Shown: positions 8,006 through 17,030 of the stretch, piece after piece
Layout: every line of letters starts with the position of its first letter
Numbering within the stretch: the stretch's first letter is position 1
Origin: Anaerovirgula multivorans
GTDB lineage: Bacteria > Bacillota > Clostridia > Peptostreptococcales > Natronincolaceae
Assembly: GCF_900188145.1 (NCBI RefSeq)
Contig: NZ_FZOJ01000018.1
Span: 1-64,000, forward strand
DNA: 64,000 nt
Direction: 5' to 3'
Notes under the pieces: model-generated
Told to the model about the DNA's origin: nothing
Seen by the model: only the letters and a program-made list of their open reading frames with translations
The model's database searches: none
Program-made: the position numbers and the translations under genes

Positions 8006-10036
8006 CTATAATATATTGAACTTTTTCATTCTGCGCCACAAGGTTGTTGTGCTGATGCATAATAACTCAGCTGCTTTTTCTCTATTGCCTCCTGTTTTTT
8101 CAAGGGCTTCTTTTATTATTTCAGCCTCTATCTGGGCAAATAAATTAGGTCCGAAGGAGCTTGTCTCTGATAAAATGTCTTTTTTCATTTCATTAAATAT
8201 CTCTACCTTCTCTATGGCCTTAGAAGTTTTTTGAATGCCTGACGTATTCGTTTTCTCTCCTATAAGCATTTCGATAATGTTTATAAGTTTCGCTTCCGTT
8301 TCGGAAGCTGGTTTTTCTTTTGACTTATTAGAGTCTTGCTTATTAAAAGTCATATTTTTCAGAACTTCTGCCGTCTTTTCTCCATCAATTATTCCACCTT
8401 CACAAATAACCGTAAGTCTTTCAATAATGTTTGCAAGTTGTCTTATATTTCCAGGCCAATCATAATCGCAGAGCATTTGGATTGCGTCTTGCGCTATGAT
8501 CATATTTGTCTTCGTTTTTTCTTTAATGAAATAATGTATTAGTTCCTTTACATCTCCTTTTCTATCTCTTAAAGGAGGTAACTCAAGTTCTAAAACAGCC
8601 AACCTGTAATATAAATCTTCTCTGAAATTGCCTTTATAAATCTCTTCCATTAAGTTTTTATTGCTAGCGGCTAATATCCTAACATCTATAGGAATAACCT
8701 TATCATCTCCTATTCTTGAAACCTCTTTTTCCTGAATTACTCTTAGAAGCTTAACTTGTACATCGGTGGAGACTTCACTTATTTCATCTAGGAACACAGT
8801 TCCCATATGAGCTAGCTCGAAGATACCTGCTTTCCCTTCATTTCTTGCTCCTGTAAAAGCCCCCTTTACATAACCAAAAAGTTCACTTTCTAAAATATTT
8901 TCTGGAAGAGCCGCACAATTTATTGCAACAAATGGCTGCCTTTTTCGGTTGCTATAATTATGGATGCTTTGAGCAAAAACTTCTTTTCCTGTCCCCGTCT
9001 CACCAATTATTAATATTGTACTATCCGATTGTGCATATCGAACCGCACGTTTTTTTACTACGTCTATGACCCTTGATCTTCCAATGATATCGGCAAAAGT
9101 TTTTTTTGCAACATGTCCACTACCTAGATGTTTTTTACGAATTTCCCTGTCAATAGATTGGATCTTATTCTCTTCTTGTATCGTTGCAACTGCTCCTATC
9201 GTTTTATCTTCTACTTTTATTGGTACACTGTTTATTACAATAGATTGACCTCCTATATTAATCAATTCACTAAAATTCTCTTTTCCTGTATTTGCTGTAT
9301 CTATAAGTAGAGATGATGGAAGAATCTCTTTTATATTTCGTTGTTCTTTATAATTTAAAATCTTCTTGGCTATTTCGTTGATATGCATAATTTGTCCATC
9401 TATTTCAATCCCTACAATTCCCTCTGAAGTACAATTTAATATGGAATTAATGGTTTCATATTTTTCCTTTCGTTCTATCTCAATCTTCAAATCATGAAGA
9501 GCCTCATTCAGAGCTAGATTAATGGCAGAAGGGTCAGCCTGTCCCGCTACATACGGCACATTATATTTTTTTGCTGCTTTTGCCAGCTGAAATCCTCCTA
9601 TAACGACCTTAGTACCATTATTAACATGCTCTTTTAATTTTTCTTTTATTTCATTTTCATTCTTAACCTCAGTTACACAAATATCAGTTTTCATTATTTG
9701 ATTGTAATCGTTTGCCGCTTCACAAATATCTCTAAAACCGACAACTCCAATTTTATCTGAAATCTTTTTAGCACTTTCAACAGATAGATGCATATCAATA
9801 AAACCATGCCTTATATCGACAATAGGAACTCCAACTTTATCTCTTAAATAGGCGGCTGTTCCACCTCTGCATATTACGACTTTGGTACCTGATTGAATGG
9901 CCGCTTCTGCTATTTTATATGCCTCCTCCATAGTAGCTTCATATATAGGAAAATCTAGTTTTCTCTTTTTAAGTACCTCTTTAATTGTTGCCGTGAGAAT
10001 AGAAGTTGTAGATATAAGTATTATTTCATTATTCAA
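8006..10036 (-). CDS. Sigma-54-dependent transcriptional activator, PrpR-type
   Basis: A 676-aa enhancer-binding protein. Order: PrpR_N receptor domain (about residues 5-190), PAS-like domain (about 200-300), AAA+ sigma-54 interaction domain with Walker A GETGTGKE, the sigma-54 contact loop GAFTGA, Walker B GTVFLDEIS, and a C-terminal Fis-type helix-turn-helix (NREKAAELLCISTTTLWRRM). TTG at 10036 is preferred because GGAGGTG lies 6 nt upstream; upstream codons lack a site. PrpR_N senses small organic acids in known members. It very likely activates the 7549-7563 promoter of the adjacent carboxylate operon. Confidence 0.93.
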   Translation of the reverse strand: MNNEIILISTTSILTATIKEVLKKRKLDFPIYEATMEEAYKIAEAAIQSGTKVVICRGGTAAYLRDKVGVPIVDIRHGFIDMHLSVESAKKISDKIGVVGFRDICEAANDYNQIMKTDICVTEVKNENEIKEKLKEHVNNGTKVVIGGFQLAKAAKKYNVPYVAGQADPSAINLALNEALHDLKIEIERKEKYETINSILNCTSEGIVGIEIDGQIMHINEIAKKILNYKEQRNIKEILPSSLLIDTANTGKENFSELINIGGQSIVINSVPIKVEDKTIGAVATIQEENKIQSIDREIRKKHLGSGHVAKKTFADIIGRSRVIDVVKKRAVRYAQSDSTILIIGETGTGKEVFAQSIHNYSNRKRQPFVAINCAALPENILESELFGYVKGAFTGARNEGKAGIFELAHMGTVFLDEISEVSTDVQVKLLRVIQEKEVSRIGDDKVIPIDVRILAASNKNLMEEIYKGNFREDLYYRLAVLELELPPLRDRKGDVKELIHYFIKEKTKTNMIIAQDAIQMLCDYDWPGNIRQLANIIERLTVICEGGIIDGEKTAEVLKNMTFNKQDSNKSKEKPASETEAKLINIIEMLIGEKTNTSGIQKTSKAIEKVEIFNEMKKDILSETSSFGPNLFAQIEAEIIKEALEKTGGNREKAAELLCISTTTLWRRMKKFNIL

Positions 10037-10083
10037 TGTTTTCACCTCCGTTAAACAAATCATAAATCACACACATAATCACA

Positions 10084-10947
10084 GGGACGGTTCTTTTGAT
10101 TATGTTAAGTGGTTGATATCAGAGCTTGTGAAACTCCTAAAACCCTAGCCAATTGGCGCTGTGTTACTCCTTCTATGCATTTAGCCTTTTTAATTATCTT
10201 ATTCCTTTGATCTTTTGGTAACCTCTTTATTTGTGCTACATTAATCCCTGATATTATCTTTTCAATTTCTAACCTTACGTCTTCGTCTCTCAGTCTTGTA
10301 GTAATAACATCATCTAAACAATTATCTTCATTTTCTTGCTCATTAAATTCCTTGAATCTTTTTTCCGCAATTTCATTATCTTCTGAGAATAATTTCAGTA
10401 TCAGCTCACTATCTAACAATTCTTGCGGATATAATTTCTTTCCATAGTATCCTGAACAACTACTCCATTTCCAATCTTGAGGTTTGCTTACAAGTCCAGC
10501 TTTTATAGGATTTTGATGTATATACCTAATTACTGTTATAAGATATTCTTCACTTTCCACATTCTCACTTTTATACCTGTCTTGAAATAAATGCCCTGTC
10601 GTATCATATTTACAGTGATAATATGCTACAAAGCTTACACCTATTCTCTTCATAGTTGTTGCAAGCTCCTCTTTACCTTCTTCAACAAGTAAATGTATGT
10701 GATTATTCATCAAACACCAACCATATATCTTAATTTCACTTTTCACTTTATATTTTGCTAAAGTTTCAAGGAATTTTAAGCAATCCTCATCATCATGAAA
10801 TATCTCCTGTCTATTTGCGCCTCTAATTATTACATGATATATACCACTTTTACTTTTCACTCTTGCAGTTCTTGGCATTCTGATTACTCCTTTGTGTTTT
10901 TCCTCTATTCTACTACAAAAGAAATGACTAATCAATAGAACCGTCCC
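10084..10947 (-). mobile_element. Intact IS200-like/RAYT element with 19-bp terminal inverted repeats
   Basis: The single transposase gene is bounded by 10084-10102 and 10929-10947, which are inverted repeats differing at one of 19 positions (GGGACGGTTCT core). A deletion derivative sits at 1079-1503, and REP-like remnants at 31041-31066 and 32230-32266 carry the same end motifs. The right end is only about 15 bp from the 3' end of the next gene. Confidence 0.85.
10105..10878 (-). CDS. REP-associated tyrosine transposase (RAYT, Y1_Tnp family)
   Basis: A 257-aa single-strand transposase. The N-terminus RTARVKSKSGIYHVIIRG is typical of RAYTs. The HUH metal site is seen in LMNNHIHLLVEEG, and the catalytic Tyr lies in VIRYIHQNPIKAGLV. 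A C-terminal extension contains a predicted helix-turn-helix (QRQLARVLGVSQALIS). ATG 10878 has AAGGAG upstream; the longer frame has no such site. RAYTs act on REP hairpins by cutting single-stranded DNA, which fits the hairpin ends of this element. Confidence 0.92.
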   Translation of the reverse strand: MPRTARVKSKSGIYHVIIRGANRQEIFHDDEDCLKFLETLAKYKVKSEIKIYGWCLMNNHIHLLVEEGKEELATTMKRIGVSFVAYYHCKYDTTGHLFQDRYKSENVESEEYLITVIRYIHQNPIKAGLVSKPQDWKWSSCSGYYGKKLYPQELLDSELILKLFSEDNEIAEKRFKEFNEQENEDNCLDDVITTRLRDEDVRLEIEKIISGINVAQIKRLPKDQRNKIIKKAKCIEGVTQRQLARVLGVSQALISTT

Positions 10948-10962
10948 TATAATTTTTAAAAT

Positions 10963-12090
10963 TCATCGATAATCTTTCCTTTTCCATTCAGAATTCATTG
11001 TAGGCTGACCTTTCTCATTCAATTCAATCTCTGCAGTCCATATGTAGGTTTTTGTCCAATTCTTAAACATGGGAATTGCTGCATAGAGAAGTTTCATTGA
11101 CCACTTTGGCTCATTCGGCTTCCAGCCTCCGTTTGGATGGACCTTCATTTTGATTTTACTTCCATACCTGGAAAGCTCATATTCCCCACTGACAGTGCCT
11201 GTCGTCTTTTCACTGGCTATGGTAATTTTTCCTTTTACGCTTGCTCCATCGTGGATACATACAATGTCTGGCACTGCTGGTTTAAAGTAAACTGTAAGGC
11301 TATGTTTTTCATTTGCGATACTCATTTGCTTAATTTCATAATGACCTTTATTATCTATCAAATCATATGTTGTATCTTTATCTTGTATCTGCAATTTGCC
11401 ACTAAGTTCTAGGGGATATAACGTCTCTAGGCCCGCAACATTCCATTTTACCAGGAAGGGGTCTATCGAATATCGTATATAATATATCTTAGACCCATCT
11501 ACAAGCAGTGGGATCTTATCTACTTTATGTTCTCTTCCTGCTATGGTAATCTGTATTTCCGTTCCAGTCCGTCTGATGAAATCAATATCATACAACATAA
11601 ACAGTGGCAAGGCATCAGGCTTATATGTACCAGCACCCAAAGGAGCAAGTATATTAAATGGCTTAGGCGTTTTTTTGTTGTTTTCTTTTATTTTTATTTC
11701 TATTTGTCTCCCAATTTTATCCTCAAAGGTGTAGAAAAGATCCACTCCTTCGGAGGTAATTTCGTACCTTGCATTTTTCATAGGCCTCTCTATCAAGTCC
11801 CTCAGACCTTTTCCAACCTGATTGAAGTCATTGGAATTAAAGATCAGCCCAGGCTGATAATACACATCAACGTAACCGTCGTTGCGCGTTGCTAAGATTC
11901 TCATCCCTTTACCGTAAATGTTATCATCAAATATTTGCGACTCAAAAGTGGTATAGATTTCATCGGGATCATTCTCTATCCCAAAAATGATTAAGCGCTC
12001 CATTGGCTCAAGCTTGAAATTGAAGGGCGAATATATTATTCCGTTTGATTGCGTTCCGTAAATACTGCTGGGATTATTGTCTGATATCAT
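10963..12090 (-). CDS. Conserved hypothetical protein, function unknown
   Basis: A 375-aa protein with no signal peptide or membrane segment. It is predicted to be beta-rich, with many alternating hydrophobic strands (KITIASEKTTGTVSGEYEL). I recognise no domain. ATG 12090 is preceded by AAGGAGG, and the ATGA overlaps the stop of the upstream membrane-protein relic, so the pair was once translationally coupled. The RAYT element inserted immediately beyond its stop codon without disrupting it. Confidence 0.6.
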   Translation of the reverse strand: MISDNNPSSIYGTQSNGIIYSPFNFKLEPMERLIIFGIENDPDEIYTTFESQIFDDNIYGKGMRILATRNDGYVDVYYQPGLIFNSNDFNQVGKGLRDLIERPMKNARYEITSEGVDLFYTFEDKIGRQIEIKIKENNKKTPKPFNILAPLGAGTYKPDALPLFMLYDIDFIRRTGTEIQITIAGREHKVDKIPLLVDGSKIYYIRYSIDPFLVKWNVAGLETLYPLELSGKLQIQDKDTTYDLIDNKGHYEIKQMSIANEKHSLTVYFKPAVPDIVCIHDGASVKGKITIASEKTTGTVSGEYELSRYGSKIKMKVHPNGGWKPNEPKWSMKLLYAAIPMFKNWTKTYIWTAEIELNEKGQPTMNSEWKRKDYR

Positions 12091-12476
12091 AAAATCCTCC
12101 TTATAAGTTGAGAAAATTTCCAGTTGAACAAAATAAAAACAATCAATAAAAACACTGTGGACAATGCAGATCCCCACGTCTTCCAGCATCTATAATAAAG
12201 TGCTTCAATAATGGCATATAAGAAAAATAAACTAAGTACAAAAAAAAGTAAATGGAATTTGAAATAAAAGAGAACACTGAGACTGAAAAAACAAAATTCC
12301 AAATATCAGCATGCAGATGGCCTTAAACTTGATTTTTCTTTCACAAATATTTTTCGGCAATTTCCTATACTGTTTCTTTGCCAAAGCTATTCGCTGTTTT
12401 TTGATTATGTATAGCAAATTTGTTAAAATCTCAGCTGCACCAAAAACAATAAAAATATTCTGAAGATCTCCTGTCC
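12087..12476 (-). pseudogene. Frameshifted, N-truncated small membrane protein
   Basis: Two overlapping frames join into one hydrophobic protein. The first (12476 to about 12295) begins after an in-frame TAG and contains IFIVFGAAEILTNLLYIIKK, then a basic stretch and ICMLIFGILFF. The second (about 12302 to 12087) continues with several more membrane segments and ends at the ATGA overlap with the next gene. A single-base shift near 12290-12300 in a T-rich tract explains the break. No start codon with a ribosome site is visible. Confidence 0.5.
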
Positions 12477-12486
12477 CATGCTCGCC

Positions 12487-12906
12487 CTACGATAAGTTAT
12501 CAATAATTCTATTTAATGCCCTGTATAATATTTTTACTTCGTCCTCACTAAGCCCATTTAATGCTTCATTTGTAATTTCCAAGGACAAGCTTTCGATATC
12601 ACTTATTATTCCTTTGGATTTAGAAGTCAAGCCTATAACATATGATCTGTTATCATTTTTATCTAAGTTTTTTTTCAAATATTCTTTCTTATATAGTATT
12701 GATATGACACTGCCGATAGTTGCTCTGTCTCCTGCCAATGCGTCAGCTATTTCCGCCTGAGACAACTCGCCACAATTATAAAGCAGTCTTAGTATAGCAC
12801 ATTGGGAAGTTGTTATCCCGTATTTTTCCAATCGTTTATTTACAGCTCTTTTGAAAAATCTGGAACTAGTACTTAACAAATATGCGAGTGCTTCTTGTTT
12901 TTTCAT
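12487..12906 (-). CDS. MarR-family transcriptional regulator
   Basis: A 139-aa winged-helix repressor. Features are the N-terminal helix FFKRAVNKRLEKYGIT, the recognition region CGELSQAEIADALAGDRATIG and the wing KNDNRSYVIGLTSKSKG, and the length is typical. ATG 12906 follows AGGGGATTT. A strong palindrome at 12928-12954 lies just upstream, suggesting autoregulation. The genes it would control are mostly relics on both sides. The ligand is unknown. Confidence 0.9.
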   Translation of the reverse strand: MKKQEALAYLLSTSSRFFKRAVNKRLEKYGITTSQCAILRLLYNCGELSQAEIADALAGDRATIGSVISILYKKEYLKKNLDKNDNRSYVIGLTSKSKGIISDIESLSLEITNEALNGLSEDEVKILYRALNRIIDNLS

Positions 12907-12927
12907 ATAAATCCCCTCTTAGTTTGA

Positions 12928-12954
12928 TATGTATACTTATAATAAGTGTACATA
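12928..12954. promoter_or_regulatory. Probable MarR operator
   Basis: A 27-bp imperfect palindrome with 13-bp arms matching at 12 of 13 positions (TATGTAYACTTAT) around a central A. It begins about 22 bp upstream of the marR-like start codon, where repressor binding would block transcription. Confidence 0.7.
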
Positions 12955-12999
12955 TTATTTTTGTTGCTGTCAAGTAAAATTAAAGAGAATAAAAATGAC

Positions 13000-13190
13000 C
13001 TACCTTTTGGGCAAGCCTCTTCCTAAAGTATTGGCAGAAATAAATGTTACAATCATAATTAGTGGGCGTTTCCTTTTCAAGTCTCCATAATGCCAGCACA
13101 TCACTGCAAATATTGCAATGACAGGCAGAATGTCTCTAAACAAGATTGTCTCTCCAAATATCAAGCTGCAAAGCGTTAATGATATGTGTA
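13000..13190 (-). pseudogene. C-terminal relic of an integral membrane protein
   Basis: An open frame without a start ends at TAG 13000-13002. It encodes two hydrophobic segments (ILPVIAIFAVMCW and LIMIVTFISANTLG) separated by a basic KRKR turn and ends in GRGLPKR. Upstream it meets a stop and a different reading frame, so it is a gene remnant. I cannot name the family. Confidence 0.35.
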
Positions 13191-13424
13191 AATGGATTGA
13201 GCATCAAGGCCCTCAAACAAATTTTCGGCAGAAAAAAGAGCTGTACTAACCCTCCCTTGAAATTTATTACTGGTAGTCATAAACCCAAGATTAGCAGCAA
13301 CATCTTGAAATTTCAAATCTGAATCTGAAATCACCACATCAAACTTTTCATCTTTAGAAAGATTACTTTTAGCATATAATAACATCTCTTTTTTTAAGTA
13401 GCATATTTTGATAAAAATAGACAA
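13176..13424 (-). CDS. Short hypothetical ORF, possibly a relic
   Basis: An 82-aa open frame. The central part (KDEKFDVVISDSDLKFQDVAANLG) has protein-like composition, but no clear ribosome site or domain was seen. It lies in a region of broken genes between the marR-like gene and uppS and overlaps the neighbouring membrane relic. It may be a fragment of a longer lost gene. Confidence 0.25.
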   Translation of the reverse strand: MSIFIKICYLKKEMLLYAKSNLSKDEKFDVVISDSDLKFQDVAANLGFMTTSNKFQGRVSTALFSAENLFEGLDAQSIYTYH

Positions 13425-13500
13425 TAGGCTCTAACCTAGCTCTATCAACACAACCTAACCATGGGTTTTGATAGAATTCAGGTATTCTTATAATGAATGA

Positions 13501-14256
13501 TCATATAGTTCTATATGGTTGGTAGCATTCAAAAGCTTTCTGAAGATGTTCACTTTTAAAATCAGGCCATAACACTTGAGTTGTCCATATCTGAGTCTTT
13601 GCCAGCTGCCATAATAAAAAATTGCTTACTCTAAATTCTCCACTGGTTCTGATTAAAATGTCCGGATCATCTTGACCTTTCGTATAAAGGTAGTTATGAA
13701 TGGTATCCTCGTTAATATCGTCCTGCATTAACTTACCATATTGTACATCCTTTGCGATAGCTTGTACTGCATTTACTACTTCTTGCCTACCACCATAGTT
13801 TAAGGCTACGTTAACGATCATTTGATTATTATTCATAGTAACTTTTTCTGTTAATTCAATCTCATATAGTAAATCTTCGGGAAGATTTTCTTTTAACCCT
13901 ATATGGTGAAACTGAATCCCCTTGCTGCGAATTTCTTCTCTCCACTCACGAAAGAAGTCTACAAACAGCTTCATCAGGAAATCAACTTCATTCCTGTCAC
14001 GTTTCCAGTTTTCTGTCGAAAAAGCAAATAATGTCAGAATTTTTACACCAGTCCTTGCACATTCCTGAGTGATACACTTCATTGGTTTAACTCCTGCCTT
14101 ATGGCCAAAACTGCGTGGCAAACCTCTTTGTTTTGCCCATCTTCCATTTCCGTCGCATATTATTGCAACATGCTTAGGGATGTTTTTCTTCTCGGTTTCT
14201 TTATCTTTATTATCTGACTTCTGTTGATTCAAAAATATTCGATTAAAATTAAACAT
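13501..14256 (-). CDS. uppS: Undecaprenyl diphosphate synthase (isoprenyl transferase)
   Basis: A 251-aa cis-prenyltransferase. The diphosphate-binding motif CDGNGRWAKQRG is present with its catalytic Asp; then FAFSTENWKR, VNVALNYGGRQE and the C-terminal dimer motif DPDILIRTSGEFRVSNFLLWQ. It adds cis isoprene units to farnesyl diphosphate to make the C55 lipid carrier of cell-wall synthesis. ATG 14256 has AAGGAG upstream and lies 25 nt after the Bce-type permease stop, so it is the last gene of that operon. It is not next to cdsA/dxr or frr here, so it may be a second, resistance-linked copy (inference). Confidence 0.93.
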   Translation of the reverse strand: MFNFNRIFLNQQKSDNKDKETEKKNIPKHVAIICDGNGRWAKQRGLPRSFGHKAGVKPMKCITQECARTGVKILTLFAFSTENWKRDRNEVDFLMKLFVDFFREWREEIRSKGIQFHHIGLKENLPEDLLYEIELTEKVTMNNNQMIVNVALNYGGRQEVVNAVQAIAKDVQYGKLMQDDINEDTIHNYLYTKGQDDPDILIRTSGEFRVSNFLLWQLAKTQIWTTQVLWPDFKSEHLQKAFECYQPYRTI

Positions 14257-14281
14257 AGTTTCTCCTTGGATGTTTTTATAT

Positions 14282-16258
14282 TTAATACCCTTGTCCTTCC
14301 AGAATCCTCTTAAATCCACGTTTGCAGGCAGTGAAATATACTCCGTAAAACACTGTAAATACCATTACTGTGAACAATACCATTTTAAATATAGAAAAAT
14401 TCCCTGCAAGTTGAATATAATTTGTAATGGCAGTCAAAGCAACTGCGCTATTACCGATTGTCAAAAGTAACGGTGTAAAAAAATAAACTGCCATTTGTAA
14501 AAATATTGAATCGTCAATCATTTTATCATCGACTCCGATTTCTTTAAGCGTTTTATATCTTTGTCTGTGCTGTGCAGCATCGGTCAGCTGCTGAAGTGCT
14601 AATACGGTGGTACTCATGATTAAAAAGGTAATACCGATATACAGCCCTGCAAATATAGCAAGTGCCGACATTCCATAAAGCTTTTGCAGAATCTCGAATC
14701 TGACAATAAGTAAACCATTTTTGTATTTATTAATTTCATTTGTTACCTTTTGGGAAAAGGCTTCATCGTATTTACCGTTTATATTGACTGTAACAACTTT
14801 ATTTGCTGGAACGACTGCAGCAAGTTCTTCATCATTTATTACTGCAAATTCAAGATACCCTGCCACCAGGTTTTCGTCATACACACCTGCTATTTTTCGT
14901 GTAGTACCATCAATAATCAATGCCTTATTTACATCGACAAAATCCTTAACATACGGCTTTAGTTCAGATTCAATCACATGCAATGCAATTGCACCTTTAT
15001 CAAGAGATATTGAATCAAGCCCTTTTTGCCTTCGCAGATGATTATAATCAGTCAGCTTGACTAACTCCAATTTCATATTTATAAGATTACTGTAAGCATT
15101 TGCATTTTCCTTTGAAGCTGCTTCCAGCGCCTGTTCCAATACCGTATCGGATAATGTTGCACCGGATGGATAAACCTCTACCTCAGTAATTAAGGATTTG
15201 TCATACCCTTCAGATTTAATATATTCGCCGATTAAAGCTATATCGGTATTAATTGGAGTTGAAAATTCAAAATCATTCGGCGATGCACGTTTCAGTTTGT
15301 TATTTGCGAAGTCATTCAGTCCGAAACCTCCTGCAAAAGCACATACCGTAACAAGAAGCATAATGGAAATAGTGGCTATCAATACCGTGTTGGTCATTAT
15401 TTTGTTTGAAACCTGGCGAAGTGAAAAAATATTTAGCTTCTTATAATACAGCTTTTTATCTCTCGTCAGTACTGTCAATAAAAAGCCGGAAGCAGAAAAA
15501 TAAAACAAATATGTACCTGCACTTCCAAGAATAAAAGCAGAGATAACCTTCTTTACATCATTGAAACGAAAGTCCTTACCGAGGGCAATAATATATGCCG
15601 CCACAAGAAGCATTGCTGAAAATGCAAATAATGTGATAGATATCCCCGTCTTTGCAAATCTGATCTTTTCATTCTTTTTGCCTGTCTGTAAAAGGTTGAT
15701 AATTTTAAGACAAGCAATCTTATATGAACAAAATGCGGCAACTACAATAAAAATCAAAAGAAAAAAGAATACCGTCTTAATCAATGATGAGATAGAGACA
15801 GAAAACTTTAATGCTTCCAGCTCCTGCTCAAAGATCCTTGCTACAATAAATGACATCCCCTGTGAAAGAAATATTCCTGCAAAAAGGCCTGACAATAGTG
15901 CAGCAGCAGCAAGTATTAACATTTCTAGGAACAGCATCACCGATATTTTACGTGCTGACATCCCTAGCAGCATATAAATTGCAAGCTCCTTGCTGCGTTT
16001 TTTAATAATAAAGCTGTTTGCATATACAATTAAAAAGCCAAGTATTACACTGATAAAAACAGATAATGCATTGATAAAAATAGGCATTGTTTCCCTGATT
16101 TCCCTTGAAGAAGACTGCACCCCCTCACTAAACGGAATAGCGTTAAAAATATAGAAGATGGCGACAGCAAAGAAAAGTGTCAGGAGATATACTACGTAGT
16201 CTCCGAAGCATCTTTTTATATTCCTTATAACAAGTTTAGCGCACATCTTCCACATCAC
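14282..16258 (-). CDS. BceB-type ABC transporter permease (peptide antibiotic export/resistance)
   Basis: A 658-aa FtsX-domain permease. It has one N-terminal membrane helix, a cluster of three, then further helices, a large extracellular loop of about 200 residues (about residues 310-520) and three final helices. This is the 10-helix BceB/VraG layout. Its loop is known in the family to help sense peptides such as bacitracin. Starts GTG 16258, ATG 16255 and ATG 16246 are all possible; GGGCGGTG best fits the last two. The coding region overlaps the ATPase gene, indicating coupled translation. Confidence 0.9.
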   Translation of the reverse strand: MMWKMCAKLVIRNIKRCFGDYVVYLLTLFFAVAIFYIFNAIPFSEGVQSSSREIRETMPIFINALSVFISVILGFLIVYANSFIIKKRSKELAIYMLLGMSARKISVMLFLEMLILAAAALLSGLFAGIFLSQGMSFIVARIFEQELEALKFSVSISSLIKTVFFFLLIFIVVAAFCSYKIACLKIINLLQTGKKNEKIRFAKTGISITLFAFSAMLLVAAYIIALGKDFRFNDVKKVISAFILGSAGTYLFYFSASGFLLTVLTRDKKLYYKKLNIFSLRQVSNKIMTNTVLIATISIMLLVTVCAFAGGFGLNDFANNKLKRASPNDFEFSTPINTDIALIGEYIKSEGYDKSLITEVEVYPSGATLSDTVLEQALEAASKENANAYSNLINMKLELVKLTDYNHLRRQKGLDSISLDKGAIALHVIESELKPYVKDFVDVNKALIIDGTTRKIAGVYDENLVAGYLEFAVINDEELAAVVPANKVVTVNINGKYDEAFSQKVTNEINKYKNGLLIVRFEILQKLYGMSALAIFAGLYIGITFLIMSTTVLALQQLTDAAQHRQRYKTLKEIGVDDKMIDDSIFLQMAVYFFTPLLLTIGNSAVALTAITNYIQLAGNFSIFKMVLFTVMVFTVFYGVYFTACKRGFKRILEGQGY

Positions 16259-17003
16259 CGCCCAAGAGAGAGATTACATTGAGAATTTTATGAAAAAACT
16301 GCCTGCGTGTGTCATCGCCCCGCACAAGTTCTGTGAAAACAAGACCATCTTTTATAAACAGTATTCTTTTGCAAAAGCTAGCTGAAAATGCATCGTGTGT
16401 GACCATCAGAATAGTTACGCCAAGCTCCAGGTTAATTTTTTGCATAATTTCCATAAGCATCTGTGCCGACCTGGAATCAAGTGCACCTGTAGGCTCATCT
16501 GCAAGAATCAAGCTTGGATTGGTGACAATGGCTCTTGCCGCTGAAACTCTCTGTTTTTGTCCACCGGATATCTGATATGGAAATTTATGAAGTATATCGT
16601 GAATGCCCAATGCCCCGGCAATATCTTTAACTTTTTTATCAATCTGTCCCGGTACTTCACCTTGAATTGTAAGCGCTAACGCAATGTTTTCATGTACGTT
16701 CAGTGTATCAAGGAGATTGAAGTCCTGAAATATGAAACCCAGCTTTTTTCTTCTGAACTCCGCTAATTTATTTACACTAATCTTAGTTACTTCCTGTCCG
16801 TCAAGTATTATACTGCCGGAAGTTACCGAATCGATGGTGGAGATAACATTCAGGAGGGTAGTCTTACCACTGCCGGAAGGGCCCATAATTCCGGTAAACT
16901 CCCCCCTTTCGACACAAAAGCTCACCCCATTCAGTGCAGGAGTACGGTTATATTTACCGCCATATTCCTTTATTACATTTTCAACCGTCAATATCCTGTC
17001 CAA
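16236..17003 (-). CDS. BceA-type ABC transporter ATP-binding protein
   Basis: A 255-aa ABC ATPase of the MacB/BceA group. It has Walker A GPSGSGKTTLLN, Q-loop FIFQDFNLLD, signature ISGGQKQRVSAARA, Walker B LILADEPTGALD and the switch His MVTHDAFSAS. The start is TTG at 17003 with GGAGG 7 nt upstream. It powers the adjacent permease, which in the Bce family frees undecaprenyl-pyrophosphate-bound peptides from the membrane. The sensor genes upstream complete the module. Confidence 0.93.
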   Translation of the reverse strand: MDRILTVENVIKEYGGKYNRTPALNGVSFCVERGEFTGIMGPSGSGKTTLLNVISTIDSVTSGSIILDGQEVTKISVNKLAEFRRKKLGFIFQDFNLLDTLNVHENIALALTIQGEVPGQIDKKVKDIAGALGIHDILHKFPYQISGGQKQRVSAARAIVTNPSLILADEPTGALDSRSAQMLMEIMQKINLELGVTILMVTHDAFSASFCKRILFIKDGLVFTELVRGDDTRRQFFHKILNVISLLGGDVEDVR

Positions 17004-17030
17004 AGCTTTTCCTCCTTCTATTACAAAAAA

